A DNA stretch of 64,000 nt, from NCBI GenBank assembly GCA_030248215.1, contig JASANG010000258.1, forward strand, positions 106,128-170,127, read 5' to 3'. This document shows, one piece after another, positions 8,201 through 16,916 of the stretch; positions within the stretch are counted from its first letter, which is position 1, and each line of letters starts with the position of its first letter. The notes under the pieces were generated by a model. That model was not told the origin of the DNA. It worked only from the letters and a program-made list of their open reading frames with translations, and ran no database searches. Source of the DNA: Enoplolaimus lenunculus (lineage: Eukaryota > Nematoda > Enoplea > Enoplida > Thoracostomopsidae). The position numbers were made by a program, and so were the translations under genes.

Positions 8201-9947
8201 CCTATAAGCCTAAGGCTAAGCCTAACCGGTGCAAAAATGTGTTCCTAAGCCTAAGCCTAAGCGTTACAAAAATGTTTTCATAAGCCTAAGCCTAAGCAAA
8301 AAAATGTAATCTAGAATCTAAACCTACTCTGTTATGGACCCACCAGAAACCTGGACGCCCCTTAAAGTAGCATGGGCCAATTTTTATATGATGAGAAAAT
8401 TTTACAACAGTCGTTCTGACTTGCCAGCCAGCGCAAATAAGTGTTCAGAATACGGCATGTAATACGGAAAACAATCCGCTTTACGCAGTAAATTAATTTT
8501 TCTCAATCAGTCACTTTATCCAATTATACCTGGATTTTGAATTCGCAAGCAGAAGCACATGAGAGACTTTGGTATGAAATTTTAGGTTAACTAATAGCTC
8601 AGGTTGAAGATTTCTGCGATAATGCAGTATTCACATTAACACATTGACCTGTGCCACCGGGAACGTCTTGTGTTTGGGTTTAACGAGTGACAAATTTTAA
8701 AATTGCCACTCGTTAACCCCAGGACAGCATAAAATTTCCGTTAATCCCCATCCTAAGGAGTGTCACAACAAAATTTGTTGTCACTCGTTAACCCCAGGAC
8801 AGCATAAAATTTCCGTTAATCCCCATCCTAAGGAGTGTCACAACAAAATTTGTTGGCACTCGTTAACCCCAGGACAGCATAAAATTTCCGTTAATCCCCA
8901 TCCTAAGGAGTGTCACAACAAAATTTGTTGTCACTCGTTAACCCCAGCACAGCATAAAATTTCCGTTAATCCCCATCCTAAGGAGTGTCACAACAAAATT
9001 TGTTGTCACTCGTTAACCCCAGCACAGCATAAAATTTCCGTTAATCCCCATCCTAAGGAGTGTCACAACAAAATTTGTTGTCACTCGTTAACCCCAGGAC
9101 AGCATAAAATTTCCGTTAATCCCCATCCTAAGGAGTGTCACAACAAAATTTGTTGTCACTCGTTAACCCCAGGACAGCATAAAATTTCCGTTAATCCCCA
9201 TCCTAAGGAGTGTCACAACAAAATTTGTTGTCACTCGTTAACCCCAGCACAGCATAAAATTTCCGTTAATCCCCATCCTAAGGAGTGTCACAACAAAATT
9301 TGTTGTCACTCGTTAACCCCAGGACAGCATAAAATTTCCGTTAATCCCCATCCTAAGGAGTGTCACAACAAAATTTGTTGTCACTCGTTAACCCCAGCAC
9401 AGCATAAAATTTCCGTTAATCCCCATCCTAAGGAGTGTCACAACAAAATTTGTTGTCACTCGTTAACCCCAGGACAGCATAAAATTTCCGTTAATCCCCA
9501 TCCTAAGGAGTGTCACAACAAAATTTGTGATGACGTTGCATATAGTGGGGTTAACGGCTGGTTGACGTTTTGCAATATAAATATATTCTAAACGTGTAAA
9601 ATTAGTAGATGTGTGCGTAATTGTATCAGAACGAAAATTTTAACCCCAACACAAGACGTTTCGGGTGGCACAGGTCAATCTGTTACTGTGTATGCTGCAT
9701 AATTTGAAAGTAACCTTAGACTTAGGCTTTGTTTTGTTTTGAGAATGAAATAACTTAAGCTTTGTGCAATGATGTCTGAGAATATATATTCGGCCTAAAC
9801 CCTCTAAATTTTTGAAAATATCTTATGCTTTGGCTTTGTGTGATATTTCAAATATTACATTGCCTTAGGTGTTGCGGTATTGTTTTGGATTTTATTTAAA
9901 TTTTAGATGAAGAAAAACGGAAAGCGACAGAAACGAAAAAGTCATAA
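2121..9947 (+). CDS. PDE1: PDE1-type 3',5'-cyclic nucleotide phosphodiesterase, 3' nine exons (5' part outside window)
   Basis: Nine exons join in phase to 334 residues plus stop. Class I phosphodiesterases hydrolyse cAMP/cGMP in the cytosol, and the PDE1 branch is activated by Ca2+/calmodulin. The metal-site residues are all visible: [10 protein letters not shown] (His25, His29), the signature [12 protein letters not shown] (His65, Asp66) and [10 protein letters not shown] (Asp172). The purine-binding Gln223 and Phe226 lie in [16 protein letters not shown]1-specific wording is strong: [21 protein letters not shown] and EEFFRQGDLEA. Joins use GT-AG introns with lengths of 461, 874, 555, 916, 731, 695, 504 and 1995 bp. 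The calmodulin-binding N-terminus and the start of the catalytic domain must lie upstream. After the catalytic core comes a Ser/Thr/Asn-rich linker and a short charged tail. Family identity is near certain; the first exon's 5' edge and the last exon are less certain. Confidence 0.95.
2290..2430 (+). mobile_element. Partial family I element (TTCACACGTGCAAG ends)
   Basis: AGCCGTATTCACATGTGCAA at the left end matches the fuller copies at 11051 and 53024. The rest is diverged, with TTGCAGCTGCGATT near 2396. It lies in PDE1 intron a, 28 bp past the donor. Confidence 0.45.
2723..2823 (+). CDS. PDE1: PDE1 exon b: HD signature
   Basis: Acceptor AATTTCAG, donor GTAAGT at 2824. It encodes [20 protein letters not shown] onward through [13 protein letters not shown] and two bases of Tyr81. 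It holds the class I PDE signature HDxEHxGxxNNF with metal ligands His65 and Asp66. Read without splicing the frame hits a stop at the exon edge, which supports the donor call. The next exon begins with the C that completes TAC (Tyr), matching the family spacing to [11 protein letters not shown]. Confidence 0.93.
2837..2944 (-). mobile_element. Family F element fragment in PDE1 intron b
   Basis: GCCTGTAGCCAGCTCA at the left and a run with TTCAAAAGCAAGGTTGAAAA match family F (see 61439). It starts 13 bp after the splice donor of exon b. Confidence 0.6.
2945..3069 (-). mobile_element. Truncated family B element with TTAGGC core
   Basis: GCTTAGGCGTAGGCGTAGG repeats lead into CTTAATCTACTGTTACGCCC and ATTAAAGTAACATTTGCC, the family B right end. 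It abuts the preceding family F fragment. Confidence 0.65.
3070..3788. other. Rest of PDE1 intron b, no feature recognised
   Basis: AT-rich sequence without a clear repeat, RNA gene or open frame that I can support. Confidence 0.5.
3789..3914 (+). CDS. PDE1: PDE1 exon c: [11 protein letters not shown] motif
   Basis: Acceptor TTTTTCAG, donor GTATCA at 3915, which is weaker than the neighbouring donors. It encodes [20 protein letters not shown] and then [21 protein letters not shown], ending with two bases of Arg123. [11 protein letters not shown] is almost invariant in PDE1 proteins. The following helix is about one residue shorter than in human PDE1 ([10 protein letters not shown] against a stretch with DDEEMNIL). 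Confidence 0.93.
4049..4332 (-). mobile_element. Family H: TTAA-flanked MITE with tRNA-like core, copy 1
   Basis: Ends are TTAA-CCCTTTCTCACATAAA and GTGAAAGGG-TTAA. TTAA target sites plus CCC/GGG termini are the pattern of piggyBac-superfamily elements, and at about 276 bp with no coding frame it is nonautonomous. Read on the - strand the centre is tRNA-like: TAGCTGAGTGGT (A-box-like), then CTGGGGTTCCACTC (B-box-like). It lies inside PDE1 intron c. Confidence 0.75.
4470..4571 (+). CDS. PDE1: PDE1 exon d: metal-pocket helix region
   Basis: Acceptor TATTTTTAG, donor GTTAGT at 4572. It encodes [19 protein letters not shown], then [14 protein letters not shown] and two bases of Ser157. ATDMSxHF is a conserved PDE stretch lining the metal pocket. 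A family E element starts only about 11 bp downstream of the donor, so intron d begins almost immediately with transposon sequence. Confidence 0.93.
4583..5012 (+). mobile_element. Family E MITE in PDE1 intron d
   Basis: Reference copy. The left end is CTGTATTGACCCGAATAAGA and the right end TTATTCGGGTCACTACAG; other copies read CTGTAGTGACCCGAATAA. TA flanks both ends. Length is about 430 bp and there is no coding frame. The ends and TA site are compatible with a Tc1/mariner-like nonautonomous element (inference). It begins about 11 bp after the exon d donor. Confidence 0.8.
5168..5360 (+). mobile_element. Family C foldback element (right end lost), PDE1 intron d
   Basis: CACTGCAAAAAATGGTGAGT at the left with the family's nested GAGTCAAATTCGACTC palindromes. 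The terminal repeat is missing on the right, where a CCTAAG run of family A type follows (about 5366-5455). Confidence 0.75.
5488..5608 (+). CDS. PDE1: PDE1 exon e: third metal ligand (HCCDISHP)
   Basis: Acceptor TTTTACAG, donor GTATTA at 5609. It encodes [20 protein letters not shown] and then [20 protein letters not shown], ending in phase 0. Asp172 in HCCDISHP is the family metal ligand; most PDE1 proteins read HAADISHP or HTADISHP, so the Cys pair is a conservative local difference. RWTxxxxEEFFRQ is the usual helix preceding the GD-E substrate loop. Confidence 0.93.
5712..6066. mobile_element. Family G MITE (ACTTAAGTA-rich) in PDE1 intron e
   Basis: Ends pair as TTTCACAAAAACCTTACTTA at the left and AAGTAAGGTTTCAGAAACCC at the right. 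Many ACTTAAGTA palindromes lie near both ends. Related copies are at 10298 and 13424. Confidence 0.75.
6340..6421 (+). CDS. PDE1: PDE1 exon f: substrate-loop exon
   Basis: Acceptor AACTTTCAG, donor GTAAAT at 6422. It encodes [20 protein letters not shown] and then HVAESQI with one base of Gly225. Gln223 is the glutamine that hydrogen-bonds the purine ring in the family. GLPxSPLCDR is diagnostic of PDE1 among animal PDEs. Confidence 0.93.
6422..7116. other. PDE1 intron f
   Basis: Contains a short stretch of CCATTTTCCGTTTCTG/TTTCCG repeats (about 6490-6575) reminiscent of family J, otherwise no recognised feature. The open frames here are not supported. Confidence 0.5.
7117..7264 (+). CDS. PDE1: PDE1 exon g: end of catalytic core and linker
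   Basis: Acceptor TTTTATAG, donor GTAAAG at 7265. It starts [20 protein letters not shown], the hydrophobic clamp and closing helices of the catalytic domain, then runs into a low-complexity linker ([20 protein letters not shown]). The change from conserved core to Ser/Thr/Asn/Gly-rich text inside one exon is typical of PDE1 C-termini. Confidence 0.92.
7461..7712 (-). mobile_element. Family A MITE with (TTAGGC)n core, PDE1 intron g
   Basis: Ends GGCCCATGTAGAGATGAGGG and TCTTTACATTGGCC with inner GGCGGAACG/TGTTCCGCCCC. The middle is TTAGGCTTAGGATTAGG repeats, the hexamer equal to the nematode telomere unit. No protein frame is expected; the arginine/leucine-rich open frame here is a repeat by-product. 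Confidence 0.8.
7769..7911 (+). CDS. PDE1: PDE1 exon h: C-terminal linker
   Basis: Acceptor ATTTTTAG, donor GTAAAG at 7912. It encodes [20 protein letters not shown] and then [20 protein letters not shown] plus WKEQAAQ, ending with one base of a codon. Serine/arginine-rich sequence is followed by a W-x(n)-TTWKEQAA segment that recalls the 'TWxxxxxxxRxxWRxxA' tail helix of vertebrate PDE1. A short (CCTAAG)n run begins about 35 bp past the donor. Confidence 0.85.
7941..8025 (+). repeat. (CCTAAG)n run in PDE1 intron h
   Basis: About a dozen near-perfect CCTAAG hexamers, without clear element ends on the left. Confidence 0.8.
8087..8378 (+). mobile_element. Family B MITE with TTAGGC-type core, PDE1 intron h
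   Basis: Reference copy for family B. GGCCAATGTTAGTTTAAGGG at the left pairs with CCCCTTAAAGTAGCATGGGC at the right. Internal units are CCTAAGCCTAAGCGTTGCAA-type and ATGTGTTCCTAAG, followed by a conserved tail with CTACTCTGTTATGGACCCAC. Confidence 0.8.
8640..9682. mobile_element. Family L: inverted-repeat element swollen by a 75-bp satellite
   Basis: The left end (ACATTGACCTGTGCCACCGG, then GAACGTCTTGTG) and the right end (CACAAGACGTTTCGGGTGGC, then ACAGGTCAAT) form an inverted repeat of about 40 bp. TTAACCCC motifs sit just inside both. Between them lies the 75-bp array. No other copy of this element was seen in the window. Confidence 0.75.
8706..9530. repeat. 75-bp tandem array, about 11 copies
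   Basis: Unit contains CACTCGTTAACCCCAGGACA, AAATTTCCGTTAATCCCCAT and GGAGTGTCACAACAAAATTT. Copies are almost identical apart from a CAGGACAG/CAGCACAG site that switches between units. Inside each unit CACTCGTTAA and the following GGAGTGTCACA are partial inverses, so each unit may fold. Confidence 0.92.
9907..9947 (+). CDS. PDE1: PDE1 exon i: probable terminal exon
   Basis: After the acceptor AATTTTAG the phase from exon h gives Asp322 and then [12 protein letters not shown] and a TAA stop at 9945-9947. The lysine/glutamate-rich ending fits PDE1 C-termini, and the phase fits. It is short, so the call rests on phase, acceptor quality and tail composition. A family B element starts about 8 bp after the stop, so the 3' UTR would be mostly transposon. 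An alternative last exon further downstream cannot be excluded. Confidence 0.65.
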
Positions 9948-9954
9948 AATGTCT

Positions 9955-10167
9955 GGTCAATGTTATTTTTAGGGGCGTAAACAGTAAATTGAGCGTATTC
10001 CTAAGCCTAAGCCTAAGCGTTGCAAAATTGTGTTCCTAAGCCTAAGCCTAAGCGTTGCAAAAATGTGTTCCAACGCCTAAGCCTACGGAAAAAATGTAAT
10101 CTAGCCCTTAACCTAGTCTTTTATGGACCCACCAGAAACCGGAACGCCCCTTCAAGCAACATGGGCC
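9955..10167 (+). mobile_element. Family B MITE directly after the PDE1 stop
   Basis: GTCAATGTTATTTTTAGGGG at the left and CGCCCCTTCAAGCAACATGG at the right, with CCTAAG units between. If exon i is terminal, this element forms the start of the PDE1 3' UTR. Confidence 0.75.
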
Positions 10168-10297
10168 AAATGTCCGGTAAAGATTCATCTGATGGCGTCG
10201 ACTCAAAAACAACAAACCATTTTCAAAGCATTTATTTTTATGCAAATTTTATTACACTTATGTATAGTATTCATTAATGTAAACTAAAAGTTGATAA

Positions 10298-10653
10298 TGG
10301 CTGGGTTTCTGATATCTTACTTAAGTATTTACTTAAGTTATTCTTAAGTAATTAATTTATTTAAGTAGCCGACTTAAGTATATACTTAATTTTTTGAACA
10401 AAACAGTTGTACGCCAAATGTGAGCCATTGTCATAACAAAAAAGTAATAATTTTGATTTAAATTAAAAAGGCACCACGAATCTGCAATTTCAGTTGGACC
10501 ACAGTTTGTAGATCTGAACGGTCAGATTTAGACAGCAGCTTAAGTATTGACTTAACTTAAGTACGCTTTTAAAAATATAAAATGGCTAAGTAAATATTTA
10601 GCACGTACTTAAGTACCAAGTGATACTTAAGTAGGGTTTAAGAAACCCAGCCA
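10298..10653. mobile_element. Family G MITE, best copy
   Basis: TGGCTGGGTTTCTGATATCT at the left and AAGAAACCCAGCCA at the right, with ACTTAAGTA palindromes inside. ATAA flanks both ends and may be the target duplication. Confidence 0.8.
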
Positions 10654-10676
10654 ATAATTGTTAGACAAGAGCATGC

Positions 10677-10930
10677 AATTTGGACCCTCGTCAGATTTTT
10701 TTGTAATAAAATGATAAGGTCCCTACCTTGCCATTTTTTCATTTGTAAAATTTTTTTTTGTAAAAACATACAATTTTATCTTTAGAAATTTTTTGTGATA
10801 AAACCTTACAATTTTTCCTCTTAGAAAAATTTTGGTCATAAAATGATAAGGTCCCTCTACCTTACAATTTTTGAATTGCATTTCATAACATTTGCCAACG
10901 CACCCCCCATCAGAAATTTTTGCATCCACA
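10677..10930 (-). repeat. Dispersed repeat with AAAATGATAAGGTCCCTACC
   Basis: AAAATGATAAGGTCCCT occurs twice within the copy, and it ends in a ...CAGAAATTTTTGCATCC segment. Related sequence is seen at about 12290-12450, 16505-16605 and 36895-37055. Element ends are not clear. Confidence 0.5.
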
Positions 10931-11050
10931 TTCTCCTATGGATTTTTTGTTGGAGTCAAGCAAAGACGTAATGCGTGCTAGGCGGCTTATCTTGTTGCCT
11001 TACAAAATATGCTAATTGCTTGCATACCTTGGTCTAAAGTTCAATTATGT

Positions 11051-11325
11051 AAAGCCGTATTCACACGTGCAAGTTTTTGCAGCGAGAATATGCAGCCGCA
11101 AACTGCACGGCGAACTTTGCATTTTTCATCAGCCAATGAGAAAGCGGCTGCAATATATTCAGTGAACTTCAACGATTGTTCACACATGTGAACTACATTC
11201 CTAGCTATGATTTTTAATGAATTATTGGCAGCTGCACATTTTCGAACGGGATTTTGGACAATACTTGCAAGTGCCAGTTGCAGCTACAAGTTCTTGCAGC
11301 AAAAACTTGCACGTGTGAGTAGGAC
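11051..11325. mobile_element. Family I MITE
   Basis: Left end GCCGTATTCACACGTGCAAG and right end CTTGCACGTGTGAGTAGGAC are inverted repeats with TTTTTGCAGC/GCAGCAAAAA inside. It also contains CAGCCAATGAGAAAGCGGCT. Confidence 0.75.
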
Positions 11326-11998
11326 GTAATTTTGATGTAATCAAATACGGTGTTTACCAATAAATGATTATCGTTCGTTATAAATGACAAAACGATGTAC
11401 GTAACCCCGTGTATTGGTTGGCACCCCTGTGTCTGCCTAAAATTTAATTTCGGCACGTTTTCAAAATTGCCTGTTTTGAATTGGCGTCCCAAGTAAAAGA
11501 TTAGGTGCGGAACGTTTTTATGCGGGTCTTCAACAGAGTAAGCTTAAGCTCTGTACTATTTTTTGCTTAGACTTACGTATAAGCTCATTGTTAAGGATTA
11601 AAAATATGCTTATGCTACTGTTACTGCCCTGTTCTATATATTAGCCAAATCGGCAAACAAATGATACGAGTGTAGATTTATTGAAAATTGATCTAAACCT
11701 AAAATGGACCTACAATATATATTTTGGCTCTATTGCCAAATGTGGTTCTTTTTAAATATGTTGATATTCGTTTCACTGCTATGTAATATATCTTGGCACG
11801 TTTGGTTTAAAATAAAAATACTCTGCTATGATTTCAAAAAATCACAGAAATATTTCTACTTGCTGTTGTTGTTGTTGAAACCGGTCAGAATTGGTTTGAA
11901 ATGTGGACCAAATTGGTAAAAATTTTAGTCCTGGTTCATTGAGACAACACAGTGCTCAGGGACCAATACGTTCTCAGTTCACCTATCCATGAAAATTT
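11326..11998. other. No gene; fragment of family A-type sequence
   Basis: About 11500-11640 resembles a degraded family A element (GCGGAACG, TTAAGCTCTGTACTATTTTT, CTACTGTTACTGCCC). The rest, about 11640-11998, holds nothing I recognise. Confidence 0.5.
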
Positions 11999-12190
11999 GG
12001 GCCAATGTTACTTTTAGGGGCGAAACAGTAGATTATGCGTATTCCTAAGCCTAAGATTGAGCCTAAGCGTTGCAAAAATGTGTTCCTAAGCCTAAGCCTA
12101 AGACTAAGCAAAAAATTGTAATGTAGAATCTGACCCCACTCTTTTATAGAGCCACCAGAAACCTTAACGCCCCTTAAAGTAACATTGGCC
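11999..12190 (+). mobile_element. Family B MITE
   Basis: GGCCAATGTTACTTTTAGGG at the left, CGCCCCTTAAAGTAACATTG at the right, and CCTAAG/GTTGCAAAAATGTG units inside. Confidence 0.8.
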
Positions 12191-12593
12191 AATTGTTTAA
12201 TAGGCTTGAACCAGGATCACATGATTAATTTTAGCGAAATGAAATCTCAGGGGTGAAACTGGGAGGAGTGGGTTGGACTTGTCGTCCCATGTGGGACCAA
12301 AATCAGGGGATGATGATACTCTTGCAGATCAGCAGTGGACCTTATATTTTTCTCCATTCCAAAAAATGACACGTATATAGCATGCAGTAAAAAATTGCGT
12401 TTCATTACGTTTTCCAGCGCTCTCGCCATCACAAATTTCTGGATCCGCTGCTGAGACAGATTCATAATTATATTATGCAATACAAAAACGCGAATTGCTC
12501 AAATGCCCTTAGTTATGCTGATATTGTGGCAGGATAGTAAGCCCGATAGGTGAACATTTAAAACTACGACTTATGCGCAGCGTATGCTGTGTG

Positions 12594-12788
12594 GGCCCAC
12601 GTAAAGATCAGGGGCGGAACGTTTTTCTGTGGGACTAGAATAGAGTAAGCTTAAGGTTTAGACTAATTTTTTGCCTGGCTTAGGCTTAGGAATATGCTCA
12701 TTCGTACATATAGGCTTATGCTTCGGCTTAAGCTTAGGCTTAGGAATAGGTTTATAATACTGTTCCACCCCTGTTCTTTACATTGGCC
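12594..12788 (-). mobile_element. Family A MITE
   Basis: GGCCCACGTAAAGATCAGGG at the left and TCTTTACATTGGCC at the right. The flanks GCTGTGTG and GCTGTCAC are an imperfect 8-bp direct repeat. Confidence 0.8.
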
Positions 12789-13077
12789 GCTGTCACACAT
12801 TTCTGTCTCTGGGTGAAAGCCTAAGACCGCCGACTTTGTTCGGATCCTGTTCTACACATCATTTAGCTTAGGCTTTAGGCTTAGTATTAACCTTAGGGTC
12901 ACGCTTAGATTTAGTCAAAGGCTTTAGGATACTGTAGAGCATGAAATTGTTGTAGAGACCACCTCAATTGTATATTTGGGCGTTTGTTATGGCATGGAAG
13001 AAAACTTGAACGCGCAAATTATTTTCGAACTGGAATTTGCCAATATTGAAAATATCTTTATGGTATCATGCTCCTAA

Positions 13078-13272
13078 GATCAGGACCGGAGCAGCCACCC
13101 CCATACCTTCCATATGGGGAGACCTACCCCTATAGGGGCCCTCATCCTAACCGGTTGAAACAAAAACCCCCGAAGTTTTAAACTGCGAGTGGCTGCACGC
13201 TGGTTTCGCTCGCGATTTGAGGCCCCCATCCTGAAGTCTGTGGGGAGCCCGCAACCCCGTCTGCTCCAGCAC
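13078..13272 (-). mobile_element. Family K element (CAGGACCGGAGCAG ends)
   Basis: GC-rich, with AGGACCGGAGCAGCCACCCC at the left and CTGCTCCAGCAC at the right, so terminal inverse GGAGCAG/CTGCTCC. A diverged second copy lies on the opposite strand at 44065. Confidence 0.6.
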
Positions 13273-13423
13273 GGCCTACGATGCAAAAGTTTTCAAAAAA
13301 GTACGAACTCTGCAAACCCATTAATATTTTTGCTAAAAAATATAAATCAGGTAAGGCGATAATTCAAATATACACTTTGTACTTATGTGGAAAATCATTT
13401 AATCCTGGCTGTTTTTGGCGTAA

Positions 13424-13786
13424 TGGCTGGGTTTCTGAAATCATAGCTAAGTGCAACTTTGTATAAGTATATGTTAAACAAATACTTAACCATTTTGTCG
13501 TTTTTAAAAGCGTACTTAATTTAATTAAATACTTACATCACTGACTAAACTTGCAACATTACAGATTGACACATCAGGCATAGTAACTTTGGTAAAATTT
13601 CAATTGTACACTCGTGATGCGTCCTTAATATAAAGCAAAACTATGGTTTTCTTGTTATGAAATTGACTCTCACATCTGGCGTTTGTTTTCGCTCAACAAG
13701 TGAAATATTTACATAACTCGGCGGCGTAATCAATATACTTCAAGTGTAACCTAAGTAAATACATAAGTAACATTTCACAAACCGAA
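13424..13786. mobile_element. Family G MITE, diverged
   Basis: TGGCTGGGTTTCTGAAATCA at the left and a decayed right end near ACATAAGTAACATTTCAC. The internal ACTTAAGT motifs are mostly mutated, so this is an older copy than the one at 10298. Confidence 0.65.
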
Positions 13787-14072
13787 AAATTATTATGTTG
13801 TAACGGCTAGCGACTTGGATTCAAAAACTTGCTTTTAGTAAAATATCAGATCTAAAATGTGCAAAAACTTACAGTTTGCGTGCATTTAGACAAATTGAAA
13901 TACTGACCAAAATTACCGTTCAAAAGGGGGGGGGGCGGGTACACAGTTTTTGTTGTGGTTGTCATAGTAGCCAATAATGGTCCAATGATTAATTTTACAC
14001 TTCGATATGGCTTTTCTTCACAGTGAAACGTAGTAATTGTTTTCGTTTGACTATAAACTTATTGGCCAGGCA

Positions 14073-14284
14073 GGCCCATGTATAGAACAGGGTCGGATCG
14101 GTTTCCGACGTGGCTGTAATAGAGTCAGTTTAAGCTTTAGACTAATTTTTTTGCTTAGGGTTAGACTTAGTCTTAGGCTAATGAATATTCTCATCCTTAC
14201 GCTTAGGCTTAGACTTAGGCTTAGGTTTAGGCTTACGAATATGCTTATACTACTATTCCGGCTCTGGTGTATACCTCGGCAGGC
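14073..14284 (-). mobile_element. Family A MITE
   Basis: GGCCCATGTATAGAACAGGG at the left, TTAGGCTTAGACTTAGGC core, and CTATTCCGGCTCTGGTGTAT at the right. Confidence 0.75.
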
Positions 14285-14342
14285 CACGTTGTAGCCACAT
14301 ATTACGCTAGTAGATCATATGGCGTAGCCATGATTTTATTTT

Positions 14343-14522
14343 GGCCCATGTAAAAAGTCAACGGCGGAACGTTTTTGTGCGGAACTGCAATAGAGTAAGC
14401 CTAATATTTAAACTAGTTTTTTGCTTAGGCTTAGGCTTAGGTATAGGCTCATTCTTATGTTTGAGTTTAGGCTTAGGAATATGATTATACTACTGTTATG
14501 GCCCTGTTCTACACACTTAGCC
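14343..14522 (-). mobile_element. Family A MITE
   Basis: GGCCCATGTAAAAAGTCAAC at the left, short TTAGGC core, and TACTGTTATGGCCCTGTTCT at the right. Confidence 0.75.
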
Positions 14523-14539
14523 AAACTGTTTAACTATTG

Positions 14540-15000
14540 AAACGCGTTATGGTGGCCGTAAAATCAGTGTGAAACCGGAATTATAAAGTACCGTAACATA
14601 AACTGAAAAGTTAAAAATACCGAAACCGGAACTGGAAAATAAAAAATACCTGTTACCAAAAAATTCGTACTTAACGCTATTTTATCTCTTTAAATGCTGT
14701 TAACACACCATTTTGAATGCCAAAATCTTGAAACAAATGCAGCACGAGGAAATATATGATAAATTATGGAATATGGCACAAATTGAAAATATGCCAATAG
14801 CTCAGATAATTATAGAAAAATAAGTTAGAATTTTATGCCAATTTTTCTTAAATTTACGAATGTGAAAATTTTCCAATACCGAAAATACCAAAAAATTGCG
14901 GTACAAAGATACTGGATTTATTACCGGAACCCGACAATGAAAAATACCGGATTTTTCTACTGCAACCAAAATTCCGGTTGCATTCTGCTCTCAGTATCTG
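14540..15000 (+). repeat. Family J dispersed repeat (ATACCGGAA-rich)
   Basis: Edges are rich in CCGAAACCGGAA and AATACCGGA; the middle has GAAACAAATGCAGCACGAGG and GGAATATGGCACAAATT. The same middle appears at about 26041-26345 and, reversed, at 44884-45180. It encodes nothing recognisable. Confidence 0.65.
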
Positions 15001-15209
15001 GCAGTTGTAGGCGTTGCCAAAATTTAGACGCTTAGGTTTCAGAGCTCTGCTTCAGTACTATAATTAAATGTTACGTTATTTTTATAATACAGACCTTGAA
15101 TAAAGTTGTATGCCCGCAACGCTTACTTCAGGCAAAACCCTGCGCTTAGATCGATGCTTTATCCATAAGCCCCAAATTTCGGTTCGATCTGCTAGATGAA
15201 TGGAAATGG

Positions 15210-15321
<112 letters not shown>

Positions 15322-15596
15322 AAGTATACTACACAATATAAATTGCTAATATGACGCAATGATATATACATAATATCGCTAAATAGTATGCTAATAATTA
15401 TAAATTGCCCGTGAAACATTAATAACCTTGTCAAAGAATTCTTAAAGTTTGGCCAGAAAAGAACCTAAAATTGCCAAATATAACCTGTAACCGTTGCAGT
15501 TGAACCGGGTCGATTAGCGGTACTGCGTGGTTGCAGCGTAAGTATTATGGTTTGAGGGTAACCAGCAACTTCAATTGTGTCGGTAAGTATACTGTG

Positions 15597-15883
15597 CCGA
15601 AGATCAGGAGCTGAACGTTTTTCTGAACGACTGCAATAGAGTAAGCTTTTAAGCATTAGACATATTTGTTGCTTACGCTTAATAGACTAATGTGCAAACC
15701 CGTTCTTACGTTTTGGATCAGGTTTGGGAATATGCTTATACTACTACTGTTACGGCCCTGTTCTATACATTGGCCTTTAAATCCATGGCATATGGTAGAC
15801 AATATTGTCATTTATACAGTTATGCTTAGGCTTGGTTTAGGAATATGCTTATAATACTGTTCTGCCCCAGTTCTTTTTGGCCG
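15597..15883 (-). mobile_element. Family A MITE plus a second partial copy
   Basis: First copy about 15597-15775 (AGATCAGGAGCTGAACG to TTCTATACATTGGCC), then a partial right end at about 15822-15883 (GGAATATGCTTATAATACTG, then TTCTGCCCC). Confidence 0.65.
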
Positions 15884-16280
15884 CAAATTGAAATAACAGA
15901 TTAAGACACAAAAATTGCTACTCAGGTTAAAAACCTTAGCGTATTGCTAACGCTGTTCAAGACGTTTAGTGCTGAAGTTACGTCTGGTTTCTCGCTCGCT
16001 TCGATTGCGAAGTTTCCTTCACAACTTTATTTATGAAAATGTTTTTGAACAATCATAAGCATAAATTTGTTTCTTACTAATTTTCTGTTTTCGTCCTATG
16101 AGATTTATAGTTTGGTCAGTTTTTCGAAAAAACCTTACAAAATTGATTTCGCAAAAGTTTTGTATATCTGATTAGAACTCGACTATTCTTATGATATTTT
16201 CCTGAACAGGGATGTATACATGAAAGATAAATGGATTTTATTATCAAGGAAATTGAGGAACGGAGGTTGAAAGGCACTTT
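15884..16280. other. No feature recognised
   Basis: AT-rich unique-looking sequence. Confidence 0.5.
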
Positions 16281-16442
16281 GGTTCAAGTTACTTTTAGGG
16301 CTGTCCCGCTTTATGGTGGGTCTGTAAAAGAGTAGGCTTTACATTCTAGGCTACATTTTTTGCTTAGATTTATGCTTAGGCTTTGGTTTAGGCTTAGAAA
16401 CACGCTTAATCTACTGTTACGGCCCTAAAAGTAACACTGGCC
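16281..16442 (-). mobile_element. Family B MITE
   Basis: GGTTCAAGTTACTTTTAGGG at the left and CCCTAAAAGTAACACTGGCC at the right, with TTAGGCTTTGGTTTAGGC between. Confidence 0.75.
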
Positions 16443-16750
16443 AACAGTTTTGTAACCTTTTCATCACCTGTTATGCCTTATACATGAAAAATCAGGCACA
16501 CGAAATGGATGACAAATGATAAGGTCCCCACCTTACAATTTTTGCGTTTCAGAACATTTGCCGGCCCGCCCCTCCGTCAAAAAATTTTTGGATCCGCTTC
16601 TGGTTGCGTTATTTTAACCTTGAATAAAGTGGTATGCCCAAAACATTTACTTCACGCAAATCCCGGCGCTTACATGAATGGATTAATAGTTTAATGGGTA
16701 ATATTAGAAGTATACTACACAATATAACTTGCTAATATGACGCAACACAA

Positions 16751-16916
16751 TCCCGTAGCCAAGAGGGGAGGCAGGGGGCTCAGCTCCCCAAGGAAACATT
16801 TTGGCCCCCCTAAAAGATTTTCAACCGTGCTTGTAAGTCACTGAAAACCTTTAAATGCCACTCCAGAAAAAGTTTTAACCCCCCCCCCGAGCAAGGTTGG
16901 CTGGCTTATGGGCCTG
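16751..16916 (+). mobile_element. Family F MITE
   Basis: CCCGTAGCCAAGAGGGGAGG at the left; CCCC-rich with GCAAGGTTGGCTGGCT and GGCCTG at the right. The core has ATTTTCAACCGTGCTTGTAA. Confidence 0.75.

Noticed and set aside
10705-10710. AATAAA as PDE1 polyadenylation signal
   Set aside because: It lies about 760 bp past the stop inside a dispersed repeat, and AATAAA is common in AT-rich DNA.
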